Positions 19,222 to 28,568 of a stretch of 64,000 nucleotides of DNA are shown here, one piece after another. The stretch covers positions 806,001-870,000 of the forward strand of contig NZ_FUZI01000001.1 in assembly GCF_900166965.1 (NCBI RefSeq). Direction: 5' to 3'. This stretch comes from Photobacterium piscicola. Lineage in GTDB: Bacteria; Pseudomonadota; Gammaproteobacteria; Enterobacterales; Vibrionaceae. The position numbers and the translations under genes were made by a program. Position 1 is the first letter of the stretch; each line of letters begins with the position of its first letter. The notes under the pieces were generated by a model. The model was not told the DNA's origin. It saw nothing but the letters and a program-made list of their open reading frames with translations, and did no database searches.

Positions 19222-20124
19222 TTATTTTAAATACTCATACTTGTAATACACATCAAGGTTTAATGTTGCCCTTAGTGTTGCTAATAAATAAGCTTGTTGT
19301 GTTAAAACAGAAAATAACGCTGCTTTATCTTTTAAACTTAAATCGTTATAAGGTTTATACTCATTGGTATTAAGTTTATAGCTCTCTATAATCCCAATTA
19401 TTTTTATATAGTTTTTCATTATTGGCATTGATGTTGAGTGTGGTACGAATAGCATGATGCCATCAAAAATATATTTAGAACCTTCTACATTAGCGGCAAT
19501 ATCAGTCAAATCAGAATTACTGTAGATATTTTCTTTACCAGCAAGCTTGGTTTCTAATATCATTTCAATAAAATCAGATGACGACTGAATCAGTTTTACA
19601 ATATCAACCTGTTCTGTTTCAAGTCTTCGTTTTATGTCATTTACATTCATCAATAATTCATCAACAGCGCTCAAAGTCGCTTTAATGTTATGTTGATCAA
19701 ATAATAGATATTCAACCAAATGAAAACCCTTGAAACGGTAGTCTGTTACGCCATCAAGAAAGTCACTAGAGCGCGAATTAATAATCCGATCAGTATGACC
19801 AAATAATCGAATAATAAGCCGAACAGTTTCATAATATTGATGTGCTTGAATGTAAGCCTTCTGAGCTTTGATCACATGACTATCTTTTAAGTTCTGCTTT
19901 AAACTATTTAGCTGTAAAATCGTATTGCCAATATTTTTAACCGCATAGGTCATGTATGCCGTGGTTATTTTTCGGTATTTTTCAGGTGTAGGAATATTAC
20001 CTTTAGCAATAATAATCTCATTACCTGTTTGTGTAGGGGATCGTAAAGCCTTTGCAATAACGTTTTGTGAAAAAAATAGCCCAAACATTAAATAAACAAT
20101 GGAAATACTTGCTTTATTACGCAT
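19222..20124 (-). CDS. EfeM/EfeO-like iron uptake protein (M75/imelysin-type domain)
   Basis: 300 aa from ATG 20124, chosen because GGAG lies eight bases upstream and a signal peptide (KASISIVYLMFGLFFSQNVIA) then starts the protein; the frame extends to 20226 but that would bury the signal. The mature part is alpha-helical and has the HxxE motif (FHLVEYLLFD near residue 137) that marks the EfeO C-domain/EfeM group, proposed to bind ferric or ferrous iron in the periplasm. The cupredoxin domain of full EfeO is absent here and is encoded separately at 20950. It overlaps the FTR1 permease gene by 8 bp. Confidence 0.85.
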   Translation of the reverse strand: MRNKASISIVYLMFGLFFSQNVIAKALRSPTQTGNEIIIAKGNIPTPEKYRKITTAYMTYAVKNIGNTILQLNSLKQNLKDSHVIKAQKAYIQAHQYYETVRLIIRLFGHTDRIINSRSSDFLDGVTDYRFKGFHLVEYLLFDQHNIKATLSAVDELLMNVNDIKRRLETEQVDIVKLIQSSSDFIEMILETKLAGKENIYSNSDLTDIAANVEGSKYIFDGIMLFVPHSTSMPIMKNYIKIIGIIESYKLNTNEYKPYNDLSLKDKAALFSVLTQQAYLLATLRATLNLDVYYKYEYLK

Positions 20125-20953
20125 GCTTTTTTCTCCGTACAAACAAGGCTGCAATAACAACCCAATACGAAACAAAAACAATAACACTAAGCCAAATAGG
20201 TTGTGAACGATAACCAAAAAAAGCATTTAGTAAATTGCCAACAATACCAGAATCATCAATAAATCCGGTCGTATTCCAAGCCGGTAAATAAAGAAAGTCA
20301 GGAATAGAATAATCATATTCAAGAAGTAGATTGATACTCTCTTCTGCGCCTTTAAGTAATAGTGACACTGCAAGGAATAACAATAAAACACCAGTAACAT
20401 TAAAGAACACTCGCCAAGGAACATGATGATTTATCAATGAAAACAGATACAATGTCAACGCAGCAATTACGATTCCCCCAGCGACTTCTGCAAAGAAATC
20501 AACAGCATTATTCGTATTAAGAGACATGATAAAACCAGAAAGGAACACGACTATTTCACTGCCTTCACGAGCAATCGCAATCGCAACAATAAAAGTTACC
20601 CCCCACCAATTTCGTTTTTCGGTTTTCTGTGCTAATCCAGAGACAATGTCAGATTTCATCGAATGACTATGGCTATTCATCCAATAGACCATCTGCACAA
20701 TTAACACACAGGCACTAAGCTCCATAAATATCATAAACAACGATTGGCCAGTGTCATTTAAAACATTAAAAACGCCATAAATGAGCAGTGCCAATAAAAT
20801 AGAGCAGCTAATACCAATAACTACCCCGCCCCACAGATAACGTAACCCATTACGGCTATCAATATGCTGTTTAATCCAAGCGTAAATAATGCCAATTAAT
20901 AACAAAGCTTCTATACTTTCACGCCAAATTACAAATAAGATTTGTCCCTTCAT
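20117..20953 (-). CDS. efeU: FTR1-family iron permease (EfeU/FtrC-like)
   Basis: 278-aa inner-membrane permease with about seven helices. Two iron-binding REGLE-type motifs are present in variant form: RESIEA at residues 11-16 and AREGSEIV near residue 128. It moves oxidised iron into the cytoplasm. It overlaps the upstream cupredoxin gene by 4 bp (ATGA) and the downstream EfeM/O-like gene by 8 bp, so the three are translationally coupled. Confidence 0.92.
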   Translation of the reverse strand: MKGQILFVIWRESIEALLLIGIIYAWIKQHIDSRNGLRYLWGGVVIGISCSILLALLIYGVFNVLNDTGQSLFMIFMELSACVLIVQMVYWMNSHSHSMKSDIVSGLAQKTEKRNWWGVTFIVAIAIAREGSEIVVFLSGFIMSLNTNNAVDFFAEVAGGIVIAALTLYLFSLINHHVPWRVFFNVTGVLLLFLAVSLLLKGAEESINLLLEYDYSIPDFLYLPAWNTTGFIDDSGIVGNLLNAFFGYRSQPIWLSVIVFVSYWVVIAALFVRRKKHA

Positions 20954-21297
20954 TGGCCTGGCTCTTTAGCTATGATCTTTCCGTGTGGTTGGTTTAAATG
21001 AAAGTCATCAAAAAAGGTATACGTTCCTTGTCTAAGCGGAGCAATAATCACGACAGAACTCGCGCCTGGCGCTAACACCTTTTCTTTTCGTAATTGAGTA
21101 CTTTCAAATTCAGCGGGTTGGTTACCTATATTTGAAACTTTAATACGAATAATTTTATCAGTCGGTACATTTAAAACTGGAGGGATAAAGTCACCATTAT
21201 TAATTTTCAAATAAACTGTATATTTTTCGGCAGCGTAAGCAGATATTGGTAAAAATAAATAAAATGATAGAATAATAAGTGATAAATACTTTTTCAT
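20950..21297 (-). CDS. Periplasmic cupredoxin-like protein of the iron operon
   Basis: 115 aa with a signal peptide (MKKYLSLIILSFYLFLPISAYAA). The rest has a cupredoxin-like beta pattern (PTDKIIRIKVSNIGNQPAEFES and RQGTYTFFDDFHLNQPHGKI) as in the N-terminal domain of EfeO or the FtrB protein of Brucella-type iron importers. Probably receives or oxidises iron before the FTR1 permease. A typical type 1 copper set (His, Cys, His, Met) is not complete, so electron transfer by copper is doubtful. Overlaps the permease gene by 4 bp. Confidence 0.8.
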   Translation of the reverse strand: MKKYLSLIILSFYLFLPISAYAAEKYTVYLKINNGDFIPPVLNVPTDKIIRIKVSNIGNQPAEFESTQLRKEKVLAPGASSVVIIAPLRQGTYTFFDDFHLNQPHGKIIAKEPGQ

Positions 21298-21324
21298 TTT
21301 GCCTCAATATTAACTTAATAAACA

Positions 21325-21351
21325 AAAATAAGGGAAGCAGATCCTTCCCTT
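21325..21351 (-). terminator. Hairpin between P19-like and cupredoxin genes
   Basis: Stem AAGGGAAG / CTTCCCTT, followed on the minus strand by ATTTTTGTTT. It lies between the first and second genes of the iron operon and could reduce read-through, giving more P19-like protein than permease. Confidence 0.65.
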
Positions 21352-21369
21352 GTTATTTACAGATGAATA

Positions 21370-21927
21370 TTAATAACTGCCTTTACGTCCAACACCTGCA
21401 TAATTAAATTCCCAAGATACATCAAAAGGCTTAAACCAAGGTGCTACACCGGTTTCTTTATCAATATGGCGGAAAAACGGTGCATTTTTATTATATGATG
21501 GTGGATAAATGGTAAAGCTCACTTTATATTTTCCTTTTCCATCAAGTTTAATATTTTTACCATAATGAGGACCATCACTGGCAACCATTGGCATAAACAT
21601 ACCCGACTGAGTGGTTTCTTTCTCTCCTAATTTAGTGACCGAATATTTAATAGTTAAATATGGAATCCAATCTCCTTCCGCAAATCCATTTGGATTTTCA
21701 TCAACGGAATGTATATCTGCCTCTAAATGAATATCAGCCTTATCCGCGGATAATTGGTCCATATTATTGCCAGCACCTTCCATATCCATAGTAATTGGCT
21801 GTAAATAAACCCCTTGAATTTCCATTCCATCTTTAATTGTGGGCTGGCCTAAAGGGTATTCTTGAGAAATGGCAGTAGCTGAAAACAAAATTAAAGCCGA
21901 TGTGATTACGATAGGTGTTTTTTTCAT
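21370..21927 (-). CDS. P19/Tpd-family periplasmic iron-binding protein
   Basis: 185 aa with a signal peptide (about 21 residues ending AISQ). The family (Campylobacter P19, Tpd, FtrA) binds metal in the periplasm and works with FTR1 permeases. Seen: the early EYPLG and MEIQGVYLQPI pattern, several His (HLEADIH) and the methionine-rich TMDMEGAGNNMDQ and GMFMPMVASDGPHYG stretches expected to bind copper or iron, then the C-terminal WFKPFDVSWEFNY. First gene of the operon, directly behind a Fur box, so probably induced by iron limitation. Confidence 0.9.
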   Translation of the reverse strand: MKKTPIVITSALILFSATAISQEYPLGQPTIKDGMEIQGVYLQPITMDMEGAGNNMDQLSADKADIHLEADIHSVDENPNGFAEGDWIPYLTIKYSVTKLGEKETTQSGMFMPMVASDGPHYGKNIKLDGKGKYKVSFTIYPPSYNKNAPFFRHIDKETGVAPWFKPFDVSWEFNYAGVGRKGSY

Positions 21928-22278
21928 TATCTATTCCCTGATTGACTACAATAAAGATGGTAATGATATTGATTATCGTTACGATCAATCAACCATTATC
22001 GTCAAATCGGAATGAAAACTAAGTTTTACAAAAAAACACAATTAACCATATTGTTTTACCTAAATTAACGATTAGATATTTAACAATCAATGAATTATGT
22101 TATTAATTTAATAAATAATGATATCCCCCTTAGCGTAATAAATATCGATAACTAGTTAACAAATAATCTTTTTATAAATACGATTTTATTAGTAATAAAT
22201 ATTATACATAGCGATATTTTAAGCATAATATATTCCTATATTGTCAATCACGCTATTTTAAACGATTGGATACCTATT
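21928..22278. other. Divergent promoter region between iron operon and ModA-like gene
   Basis: 351 AT-rich bases between divergent genes. It contains the Fur box listed at 21959-21977; otherwise no gene or RNA recognised. Confidence 0.6.
21959..21977 (-). promoter_or_regulatory. Fur box of the iron uptake operon
   Basis: GGTAATGATATTGATTATC matches the 19-bp Fur consensus GATAATGATAATCATTATC at 16 of 19 positions. It is 32 bp upstream of the P19-like gene start. Repression by Fur with iron is the expected effect. Confidence 0.8.
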
Positions 22279-23025
22279 ATGAATACTCGACAGCCTGCTA
22301 TAAAAATTTTCGCCGCAGGTAGCCTTAATACAACAATGACTCAAATAAAATCACAATTGGAACAATTAACCCAACGTTCAATAACATTTACTTTTGGCCC
22401 TGCGGGCTTATTATGTAAAAACATACAATCAGGCATGGACTGTGATCTCTTTCTATCTGCAAATATGGCTCATCCACAACATTTACAATCCATTACGACA
22501 ATGAAAAACATAATGCCTTTTTGCCACAATAGTCTTTGCTTAACCATTGCCCGTCGTCATTATCAACCACATAAAACATGGCTCGATTATATTAGCAATC
22601 CAACATTGCTATTAGCCACATCAACACCAAACTGCGATCCTTCTGGCGACTATACGTGGCAATTATTTGATAAAATAGCGCAGTACAATAAACCATTAAG
22701 TGACCATCTAAAAAAAGCAGCACTACCTCTGGTTGGTGGAGTTAATACGTTAACCGTACCTACAGGGTACACCGCTGCATCGTTTCTTATTCAGCACCAT
22801 AACATTGATATATTTATTGGTTATTCTCACTATCAATCGATTCTAACAAGTGATCCTGAATTAATAGTGATCCCTATTCCTGTTCAAGATAATATTTTAG
22901 CAACTTATGGCCTTGCATATAATGATGATGTTGCTCTTCCTATTGTTAATTACTTACTTTCAACTTCAGGGCAACACTGTCTTCAACAAGCAGGTTTTAA
23001 TTCAATCCATCAAACAATGGAATAA
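22279..23025 (+). CDS. ModA-like (type 2 periplasmic-binding-fold) protein lacking a signal peptide
   Basis: 248 aa. The order FAAGSLN, then TFGPAGLLCKNIQSGMDCDLFLSANMAHP, matches molybdate/tungstate-binding ModA/WtpA proteins (usually AAASL, GSSG.L...I..GAP.D.FLSA). No signal peptide or lipobox is present at the N-terminus, so the protein seems cytosolic unless an upstream start exists; none is in frame. It converges on, and its last 29 bp overlap, the ATPase gene of the ABC importer. It might bind intracellular molybdate or tungstate, or act as a sensor; the anion is an inference. Confidence 0.75.
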   Translation: MNTRQPAIKIFAAGSLNTTMTQIKSQLEQLTQRSITFTFGPAGLLCKNIQSGMDCDLFLSANMAHPQHLQSITTMKNIMPFCHNSLCLTIARRHYQPHKTWLDYISNPTLLLATSTPNCDPSGDYTWQLFDKIAQYNKPLSDHLKKAALPLVGGVNTLTVPTGYTAASFLIQHHNIDIFIGYSHYQSILTSDPELIVIPIPVQDNILATYGLAYNDDVALPIVNYLLSTSGQHCLQQAGFNSIHQTME

Positions 23026-23764
23026 TGGTTTGATAAGGTTGTTGATCAACAATAAAAGTCGCTTGTTTAGTATTAACACCATAAGCTTGTTGAAGATTAG
23101 ATAGATTTAATATTTTCTGACAGTCATCAAATAACCATTCTCCTTGAGGCAATAATAACAACGCTTTATCTGCGACTAAGAAAGCATGACTAGGATCATG
23201 AGTTGTGAATATTACACACTTATTATCTCGGCGAGCCAATGTTTGCAGTAATTGCAATACTGTTTGCTGATTATGTAAATCTAATGCTGATGTAGGTTCG
23301 TCTAATGCAATCACAGCACAATCAGCCACTAATGCGCGAGCAATTAAAACCAACTGTTGCTGACCACCTGACAACTGCGTAAAAAGACTATTAGCGAGTG
23401 ATGAAATACCTAAATCAGCCAGCGCAGCTAAAGCCCGTTTTTCATCATCATCGGATGGTTGAAAGAACAACCCTATTTTTTGCGCCAACCCCATTAATAC
23501 AACGTCAATCACATGATAACAAAAAGCAAATGCACACGACTGTGGTACAAAACCAATTCCACCGCGAACAGAAATATCACCAGCAAGCGTCGATTGAATA
23601 TTAACAAGGTTATGTAATAGTGTTGTTTTTCCTCGACCATTAGCCCCTAAAATGGCACATACCTCACCTTGATGACAGACAAAATTCATTGGTGAAAAAA
23701 GCGGAACATTCGGTCCAAATTGTAATTGATTAACCGTTAAACAAATCTTCAAATGTGATGTCAT
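22997..23764 (-). CDS. FecCD-type ABC importer ATPase (MolC-like)
   Basis: 255-aa ATPase: Walker A GANGRGKTTL (near residue 39), Q-loop FVPQS, signature LSGGQQQLVLIARAL, Walker B CAVIALDEPTSALD and H-loop TTHDPSH. Energises the permease encoded just upstream (one-base overlap TAATG at 23764). FecCD-type importers carry siderophores, cobalamin, heme or, in the Haemophilus MolBCA case, molybdate and tungstate. The neighbouring ModA-like gene favours molybdate, but iron chelates remain possible, and the adjacent iron operon is divergent from the ModA-like gene. Confidence 0.88.
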   Translation of the reverse strand: MTSHLKICLTVNQLQFGPNVPLFSPMNFVCHQGEVCAILGANGRGKTTLLHNLVNIQSTLAGDISVRGGIGFVPQSCAFAFCYHVIDVVLMGLAQKIGLFFQPSDDDEKRALAALADLGISSLANSLFTQLSGGQQQLVLIARALVADCAVIALDEPTSALDLHNQQTVLQLLQTLARRDNKCVIFTTHDPSHAFLVADKALLLLPQGEWLFDDCQKILNLSNLQQAYGVNTKQATFIVDQQPYQTIIPLFDGLN

Positions 23765-24762
23765 TATTGTTGGCCTCTTTTTTCTCTGGCCAGTAAAAAG
23801 ATAAATAATGGTGCCCCCAATAACGCCGTAATAATACCTAAGGGAATTTCAGCCTGACTTAGTGTTCGTGCAATATCATCCACAATAATCATAATCCCTG
23901 CCCCCATCCAAAACGACATAGGCAATAATCGTCGATGATCAGCACCTACAACTGACCGCGCTAAATGTGGAACAACTAATCCTATCCAACCAATACTTCC
24001 ACTAACGGCAACTTGAGCCGCAATTAATACTGCACACAATAATAATACCCATTGTCTTAATCGAGTGGCCGATACACCTAACGATCTGGCGTCTGTATCT
24101 CCTAAGGACAAAATATTAATACGCCATCGTAATTGGTATAACACGCCGCCAGCGAGAAATAGTGGTATTAATAGTAATACCACTTTGTGCCAATTAGCGG
24201 TTGCAAAACTGCCTAATAACCAGAAAACAATACTGGGTAATTTTTCTTCAGTATCAGCAAGGTATTGAACTAAATTTACCAAAGCCGCAAAAATACCACT
24301 TAAAACAATCCCAAACAGAATTAGCATTAATCTGTCATTTTTGCCTAATAAATTGGCCAATACATAAATGATCACCAGCGCTAATAAGCCAAAAACAAAC
24401 GTCGCCCCCATCATTAAAGCCGTAGGAAAACCAAGTAATATCGCTAAAGTGCCACCAAATGCAGCACCAGAACTCACGCCTATAATATGTGGATCAACAA
24501 GAGGATTATGAAAAACACCTTGTAATATTGCACCACTAAAGGCCAAACAACCACCAACACAAAGTGCAATAACAATGCGAGGTAAACGAATAGACCAAAG
24601 AACATGATTAGCTAAACTATCGTTTAAAAATGGATGTAAAAACTCATGTAAAAGTTGAGATAGTGATAACGGGTATTGGCCTAACATTAATGAAAACATT
24701 GCAATCATCGTAACGGCTATTAACGCAATGATAATGTCTTTTTTATATAACGAATTTTTCAT
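23764..24762 (-). CDS. FecCD-family ABC permease (MolB/BtuC-like)
   Basis: 332-aa inner-membrane permease with about ten helices. The FecCD hallmarks RLPRIVIALCVGGCLAFSGA, the conserved QGVFHNPLVDPHIIGVSSGAA and GSIGWIGLVVPHLAR are visible. Works as a homodimer with the ATPase and binding protein of this operon. Overlaps the binding-protein gene by 4 bp (ATGA) and the ATPase gene by one base. Confidence 0.92.
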   Translation of the reverse strand: MKNSLYKKDIIIALIAVTMIAMFSLMLGQYPLSLSQLLHEFLHPFLNDSLANHVLWSIRLPRIVIALCVGGCLAFSGAILQGVFHNPLVDPHIIGVSSGAAFGGTLAILLGFPTALMMGATFVFGLLALVIIYVLANLLGKNDRLMLILFGIVLSGIFAALVNLVQYLADTEEKLPSIVFWLLGSFATANWHKVVLLLIPLFLAGGVLYQLRWRINILSLGDTDARSLGVSATRLRQWVLLLCAVLIAAQVAVSGSIGWIGLVVPHLARSVVGADHRRLLPMSFWMGAGIMIIVDDIARTLSQAEIPLGIITALLGAPLFIFLLAREKRGQQ

Positions 24763-25829
24763 TGAATATAAGCAGTACGATAAAACTGACGGTAATAACG
24801 CTGAACTTTTTTATTTAAATCAATATCTTTAAATAATTTAGGGTACAGTTTCTTTGCCATCCACCACTCACCCAATGCGATAGCTTCTGGCATAGGGTAT
24901 CCCCACGCTTTAGCATATTCAGGCATCAAATAAATTCGTTGATTTTTAACCGCAGTAACCCACTTAAAATTAGGTTCATGATTAATTTCTGTTATCACAT
25001 CAGGGAAACGATGCTGAACAAAAATAACCTGTGGGTTCCAGGTTAAAATTTGCTCCATCGCAACTTGGTGATAGCCTTTTAATGTCGATGCTGCAACATT
25101 ATCGCCACCAGCACGCGCTATCATCACCCCTGTATATTTCCCTGAGCCATAAGTGCTTAAATCCGGGTTTGCCATATAAACATGAATTCGCTGACTAGGT
25201 TTAATTGTCGCTAACCGCTGCTTCAATTGATTTTGCTGTGCAAATGTAGCATCAATCAATGCCCTACCTTGCTGAGGCTTATTAACCACCGCGGCAATTA
25301 GCTGTACTCCTTCAACTAACCCTTGATCATAAGCCGATTCGTCGTCTTTTAACGTTGGATTTAGCTTATTCCGTTCAGAGTTAGGAGCATGACGTAAAGA
25401 AATAGCAATAATCGGAATCCCTTCACTTTCAATCTGCTTAATCATTTCAGCGGGAGCGTAATTAGCAACAAAGACCACTTGAGGACGCGTTGCTAAAAGG
25501 CTCTCGATATTAACCTGAGTTAAGTCCCCTGGCGTGGGCATAGTAACCAGTGACGGTGCTAAACGAATATAACCTTCACCTAGTTGTTTTTTCCAACTAC
25601 GTTGAATACCAACAACCTTATTTAAAGCATCTAATTGATTAAGAATATTCAGCGTTTGATGCTGTAAGACGACAACACGATTAACATTATCGGGTATTTC
25701 AACCGAACGCCCTAGTTGATCGATAATATGGCGAGCAGCATAACTAGAAGGTGAATTAATCAATAAAAAAAGGAATACAGTTATGTGTAATATATGATAA
25801 AGCGGAGAAAAAAGCTTATTTTTAAACAT
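24759..25829 (-). CDS. Periplasmic substrate-binding protein of FecCD-type importer
   Basis: 356 aa with a signal peptide (about residues 10-31, ending SSYA). Two-lobed TroA/BtuF-fold pattern: IDQLGRSVEIPDNVNRVVVLQ at the start, an IESLLATRPQVVFV linker and the later MEQILTWNPQVIFVQ. Similar in layout to Haemophilus MolA (molybdate/tungstate). First gene of a three-gene operon. The ligand is not certain: siderophore or heme cannot be excluded from sequence alone. Confidence 0.88.
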   Translation of the reverse strand: MFKNKLFSPLYHILHITVFLFLLINSPSSYAARHIIDQLGRSVEIPDNVNRVVVLQHQTLNILNQLDALNKVVGIQRSWKKQLGEGYIRLAPSLVTMPTPGDLTQVNIESLLATRPQVVFVANYAPAEMIKQIESEGIPIIAISLRHAPNSERNKLNPTLKDDESAYDQGLVEGVQLIAAVVNKPQQGRALIDATFAQQNQLKQRLATIKPSQRIHVYMANPDLSTYGSGKYTGVMIARAGGDNVAASTLKGYHQVAMEQILTWNPQVIFVQHRFPDVITEINHEPNFKWVTAVKNQRIYLMPEYAKAWGYPMPEAIALGEWWMAKKLYPKLFKDIDLNKKVQRYYRQFYRTAYIQ

Positions 25830-26132
25830 AGATTCAGTTCACTAAAAAACGATATATACAAAACTATACATCGATATTTTTAATCTTTCAATTTAATTTA
25901 TTCAACGTGGCTTTTTATAATCAGTTTTATATAAGATAACTAATTATATAAATCTATCTTTTAATTATAATTTATAAACATCTTTGAAAGAGAGCTAACT
26001 TACACACTCATGATAATTACTTATTAAAGTGATAATTACTATTAATTATTATTATCAAAATAATGACGTTAATATTTCAGCGATAACAAATAAGTTCCCA
26101 TAAAATATTCATAGATTTATAAAAAGGACCAT
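25830..26132. other. Divergent promoter region
   Basis: 303 very AT-rich bases between the binding-protein gene and the symporter gene. Two copies of GATAATTACT occur near 26010 and 26030 and an AT-rich palindrome-like run follows; I do not call an operator. No gene. Confidence 0.5.
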
Positions 26133-27413
26133 ATGAAAAGCATAAACACATTAACTAAATATATTTTAATATTTATGTTATTAGGAATTGGTGTAGGATT
26201 TATTATTAATCAATTAGTTGAACCAAAAATACAGCAATCCTGGTCTGACAACATCACATTACTAACCGACATTTTTTTAAATTTAATAAAAATGGTTATC
26301 GCACCACTAATATTTTGCACATTAACATCAGGAATAATGAAATTAAAAGATCTATCAGCCATTCGTAATATTGGTGGAAGAGCAATTTCTTGGTTTATTA
26401 TTGCATCGGTATTATCAATCTTCATTGGCTTGATCATGGTTGTATTAATTAAACCAGGTTCAGGTATGAACTTAATTTCAGCTAATGTACAATCACTGAA
26501 TATTGATACCAATAGTTTATCATTTAGAGCATTCATTTCTCATATGATTCCAACCAGTATTGTTGGTGCTATGGCGAATAATCAGATATTACAAATTGTC
26601 ATTTTTTCTTTATTTTTTGGCGTCGCGGGAGCATCCATTCCTCAACAACAAAATGAACAATTAGTATCATTATTAGAAGCTATTTCTAATACCATGCTAA
26701 AAGTGACCAATATTGTAATGCTGTTTGCCCCTTTTGCTATTTTTGCTTCTATTTCAGCCATTATTGCCACTCAAGGTTTAAATGTTCTTTTAAATTACAC
26801 TCAATTTATTTTTGGATTTTACACAACCATTTTGATTACTAGCCTGATTTTAATTGGTCTTGGCTATATCTTTATCAAACAACAAGTGATCACCTTAGTT
26901 TCAATGCTAAAGAATCCCATTTTAATTGCGTTCTCTACCACAAGTTCTGAAGCAGCCTATCCAAAAACATTAGAGCAATTAATTAAGTTTGGTTGTTCTA
27001 AGAATTTAGCCTCTTTTGTACTACCGTTGGGATACTCTTTTAATCTCGTTGGTTCAATGTGTTATTGCTCTTTCTCAGCCATGTTTATTGCACAGGCATA
27101 TAACATTTCGCTGTCTAATTCAGAAATATTCACTTTAATGATCACTCTCATGCTGGCATCAAAAGGCATTGCTGGTGTTCCACGTTCTGCCCTCGTTGTG
27201 TTAGCGGCAACACTACCAAATTTCCATATTCCAGCGTCAGGGATCTTATTACTAATGGGCATCGATCATATTCTAGATATGGGTCGTTCAGCCATTAATG
27301 TATTAGGTAACGGCATTACAACGGCAGTGATTTCTCATAATATCGAAGGATTACCAAATCAAGATCGTGATTTAGACGATCCTTTACTTGAAGCTGCAAA
27401 AGTTAATAGTTAG
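26133..27413 (+). CDS. Dicarboxylate/amino acid:cation symporter (DAACS family)
   Basis: 426-aa inner-membrane symporter with about eight helices plus two re-entrant loops. It contains the family signature FSTTSSEAAYPKTLEQL (HP1 serine-rich loop) and the GYSFNLVGSMCYCSF and GIDHILDMGRSAINVLGN stretches of the transport core. Imports C4-dicarboxylates or glutamate/aspartate with sodium or protons; the exact substrate cannot be read. AAAAGGA lies at good distance from ATG. Single gene followed by a strong terminator. Confidence 0.9.
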   Translation: MKSINTLTKYILIFMLLGIGVGFIINQLVEPKIQQSWSDNITLLTDIFLNLIKMVIAPLIFCTLTSGIMKLKDLSAIRNIGGRAISWFIIASVLSIFIGLIMVVLIKPGSGMNLISANVQSLNIDTNSLSFRAFISHMIPTSIVGAMANNQILQIVIFSLFFGVAGASIPQQQNEQLVSLLEAISNTMLKVTNIVMLFAPFAIFASISAIIATQGLNVLLNYTQFIFGFYTTILITSLILIGLGYIFIKQQVITLVSMLKNPILIAFSTTSSEAAYPKTLEQLIKFGCSKNLASFVLPLGYSFNLVGSMCYCSFSAMFIAQAYNISLSNSEIFTLMITLMLASKGIAGVPRSALVVLAATLPNFHIPASGILLLMGIDHILDMGRSAINVLGNGITTAVISHNIEGLPNQDRDLDDPLLEAAKVNS

Positions 27414-27440
27414 CCAATGTAGACTGTTCCATTATTTAAT

Positions 27441-27466
27441 AAGGGTTGTTTAGCAGCCCTTTTTTC
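27441..27466 (+). terminator. Rho-independent terminator of the symporter gene
   Basis: Stem AAGGGTTG / CAGCCCTT (eight pairs, one G-U), five-base loop, then TTTTT. 28 bp after the stop. Confidence 0.85.
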
Positions 27467-27654
27467 CGATTATTTACCTTAACCCCCACTCCAGTCATGC
27501 ATCATCTTTATCAATTACACTAAACGTATACATCCCTCTATTTCATGATTGAGATAACGATGTTATTTCTTTTCAATTACCGCTCACCCACGTATATTTA
27601 GTCCACTTTTTTACCATCTGTCGCTCAATACCTCAAAGCATAAAGGAGTATGCC

Positions 27655-28506
27655 ATGCATCAAACAATAACATCATTACTTATCATTGATCCTCAATACG
27701 ACTTTTATGATGTTCCATTACATGAACAACTCACTTTAGGTAACCAGCCAACTGCGATCCCACCTTCTCTTCCTGTTCCTCACTCATGGGAAGATGCACA
27801 ACGGCTTGCTACATTTATTGATAACAAACAAAAGAGCATTAACAATATCGTTGTAACCCTTGATAGCCACCATAAATACGATATTGCTCACGCGGTTTAT
27901 TGGCAAAATAAGCATGGACAACATCCTGCGCCATTTACACTGATTAGCCATCAGGATATTGTCGATGGTTTATGGCTACCGACCAACTTAGAACTTCTTG
28001 ATCACGTACTAGAATATACTCAATCCCTTGAGAAAACAGGAAAATACAGCCTGCTTATTTGGCCAACACACTGTGTCATAGATTCAGTAGGACATACCAT
28101 TGTTGCCCCAATTCAAACAGCAATTAATGCTTGGGAAAAACAAACCGCACTTTTACATCACACCATATCTAAAGGTGAAAACCCGCATACAGAACACTAT
28201 GGTGGTTGCGAAGCCGAATACCCACTACGCGATGATATAAAAACTCAGTTTGATCCCCAATTAACAGCACTAGTCGTACAAAGTGATCGCATCTTTATTT
28301 CAGGACAAGCTCTATCTCACTGCGTCGCTAGTACCGTTGAACAAATGGTCGATAAGCTACCACTTGCTGACATAAAAAAAATAACCCTCCTTATTGATAC
28401 CACCAGCTCTGTTGCTGGCTTTGAACAACAAGCACAAGCCTTTGTTGAAAAAATGATGGCTTTAGGCGTTAACATTGCTAACACAACGGATATTGTGCCA
28501 AGTTAA
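27655..28506 (+). CDS. Cysteine hydrolase, isochorismatase/nicotinamidase superfamily
   Basis: 283 aa, cytosolic. Catalytic triad candidates: Asp in LLIIDPQYDF (near residue 12), a Lys in the middle region (probably TISKGENPH), and the nucleophile Cys in GQALSHCVASTV (near residue 222). It is about 80 residues longer than PncA, with an insertion around residues 100-170. The substrate is unknown; nicotinamide, ureido compounds and pteridines are known for relatives. AAAGGAG precedes the ATG at ideal distance. Single gene, terminator follows. Confidence 0.82.
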   Translation: MHQTITSLLIIDPQYDFYDVPLHEQLTLGNQPTAIPPSLPVPHSWEDAQRLATFIDNKQKSINNIVVTLDSHHKYDIAHAVYWQNKHGQHPAPFTLISHQDIVDGLWLPTNLELLDHVLEYTQSLEKTGKYSLLIWPTHCVIDSVGHTIVAPIQTAINAWEKQTALLHHTISKGENPHTEHYGGCEAEYPLRDDIKTQFDPQLTALVVQSDRIFISGQALSHCVASTVEQMVDKLPLADIKKITLLIDTTSSVAGFEQQAQAFVEKMMALGVNIANTTDIVPS

Positions 28507-28536
28507 AAAAAACAAATACTACTTATTTTTAAATAA

Positions 28537-28568
28537 AAAATCCGAGATGATAAATATTCTCGGATTTT
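28537..28568 (+). terminator. Rho-independent terminator
   Basis: Stem AAAATCCGAGA / TCTCGGATTTT, ten-base loop, T-rich right arm. About 30 bp after the cysteine hydrolase gene. Confidence 0.85.
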
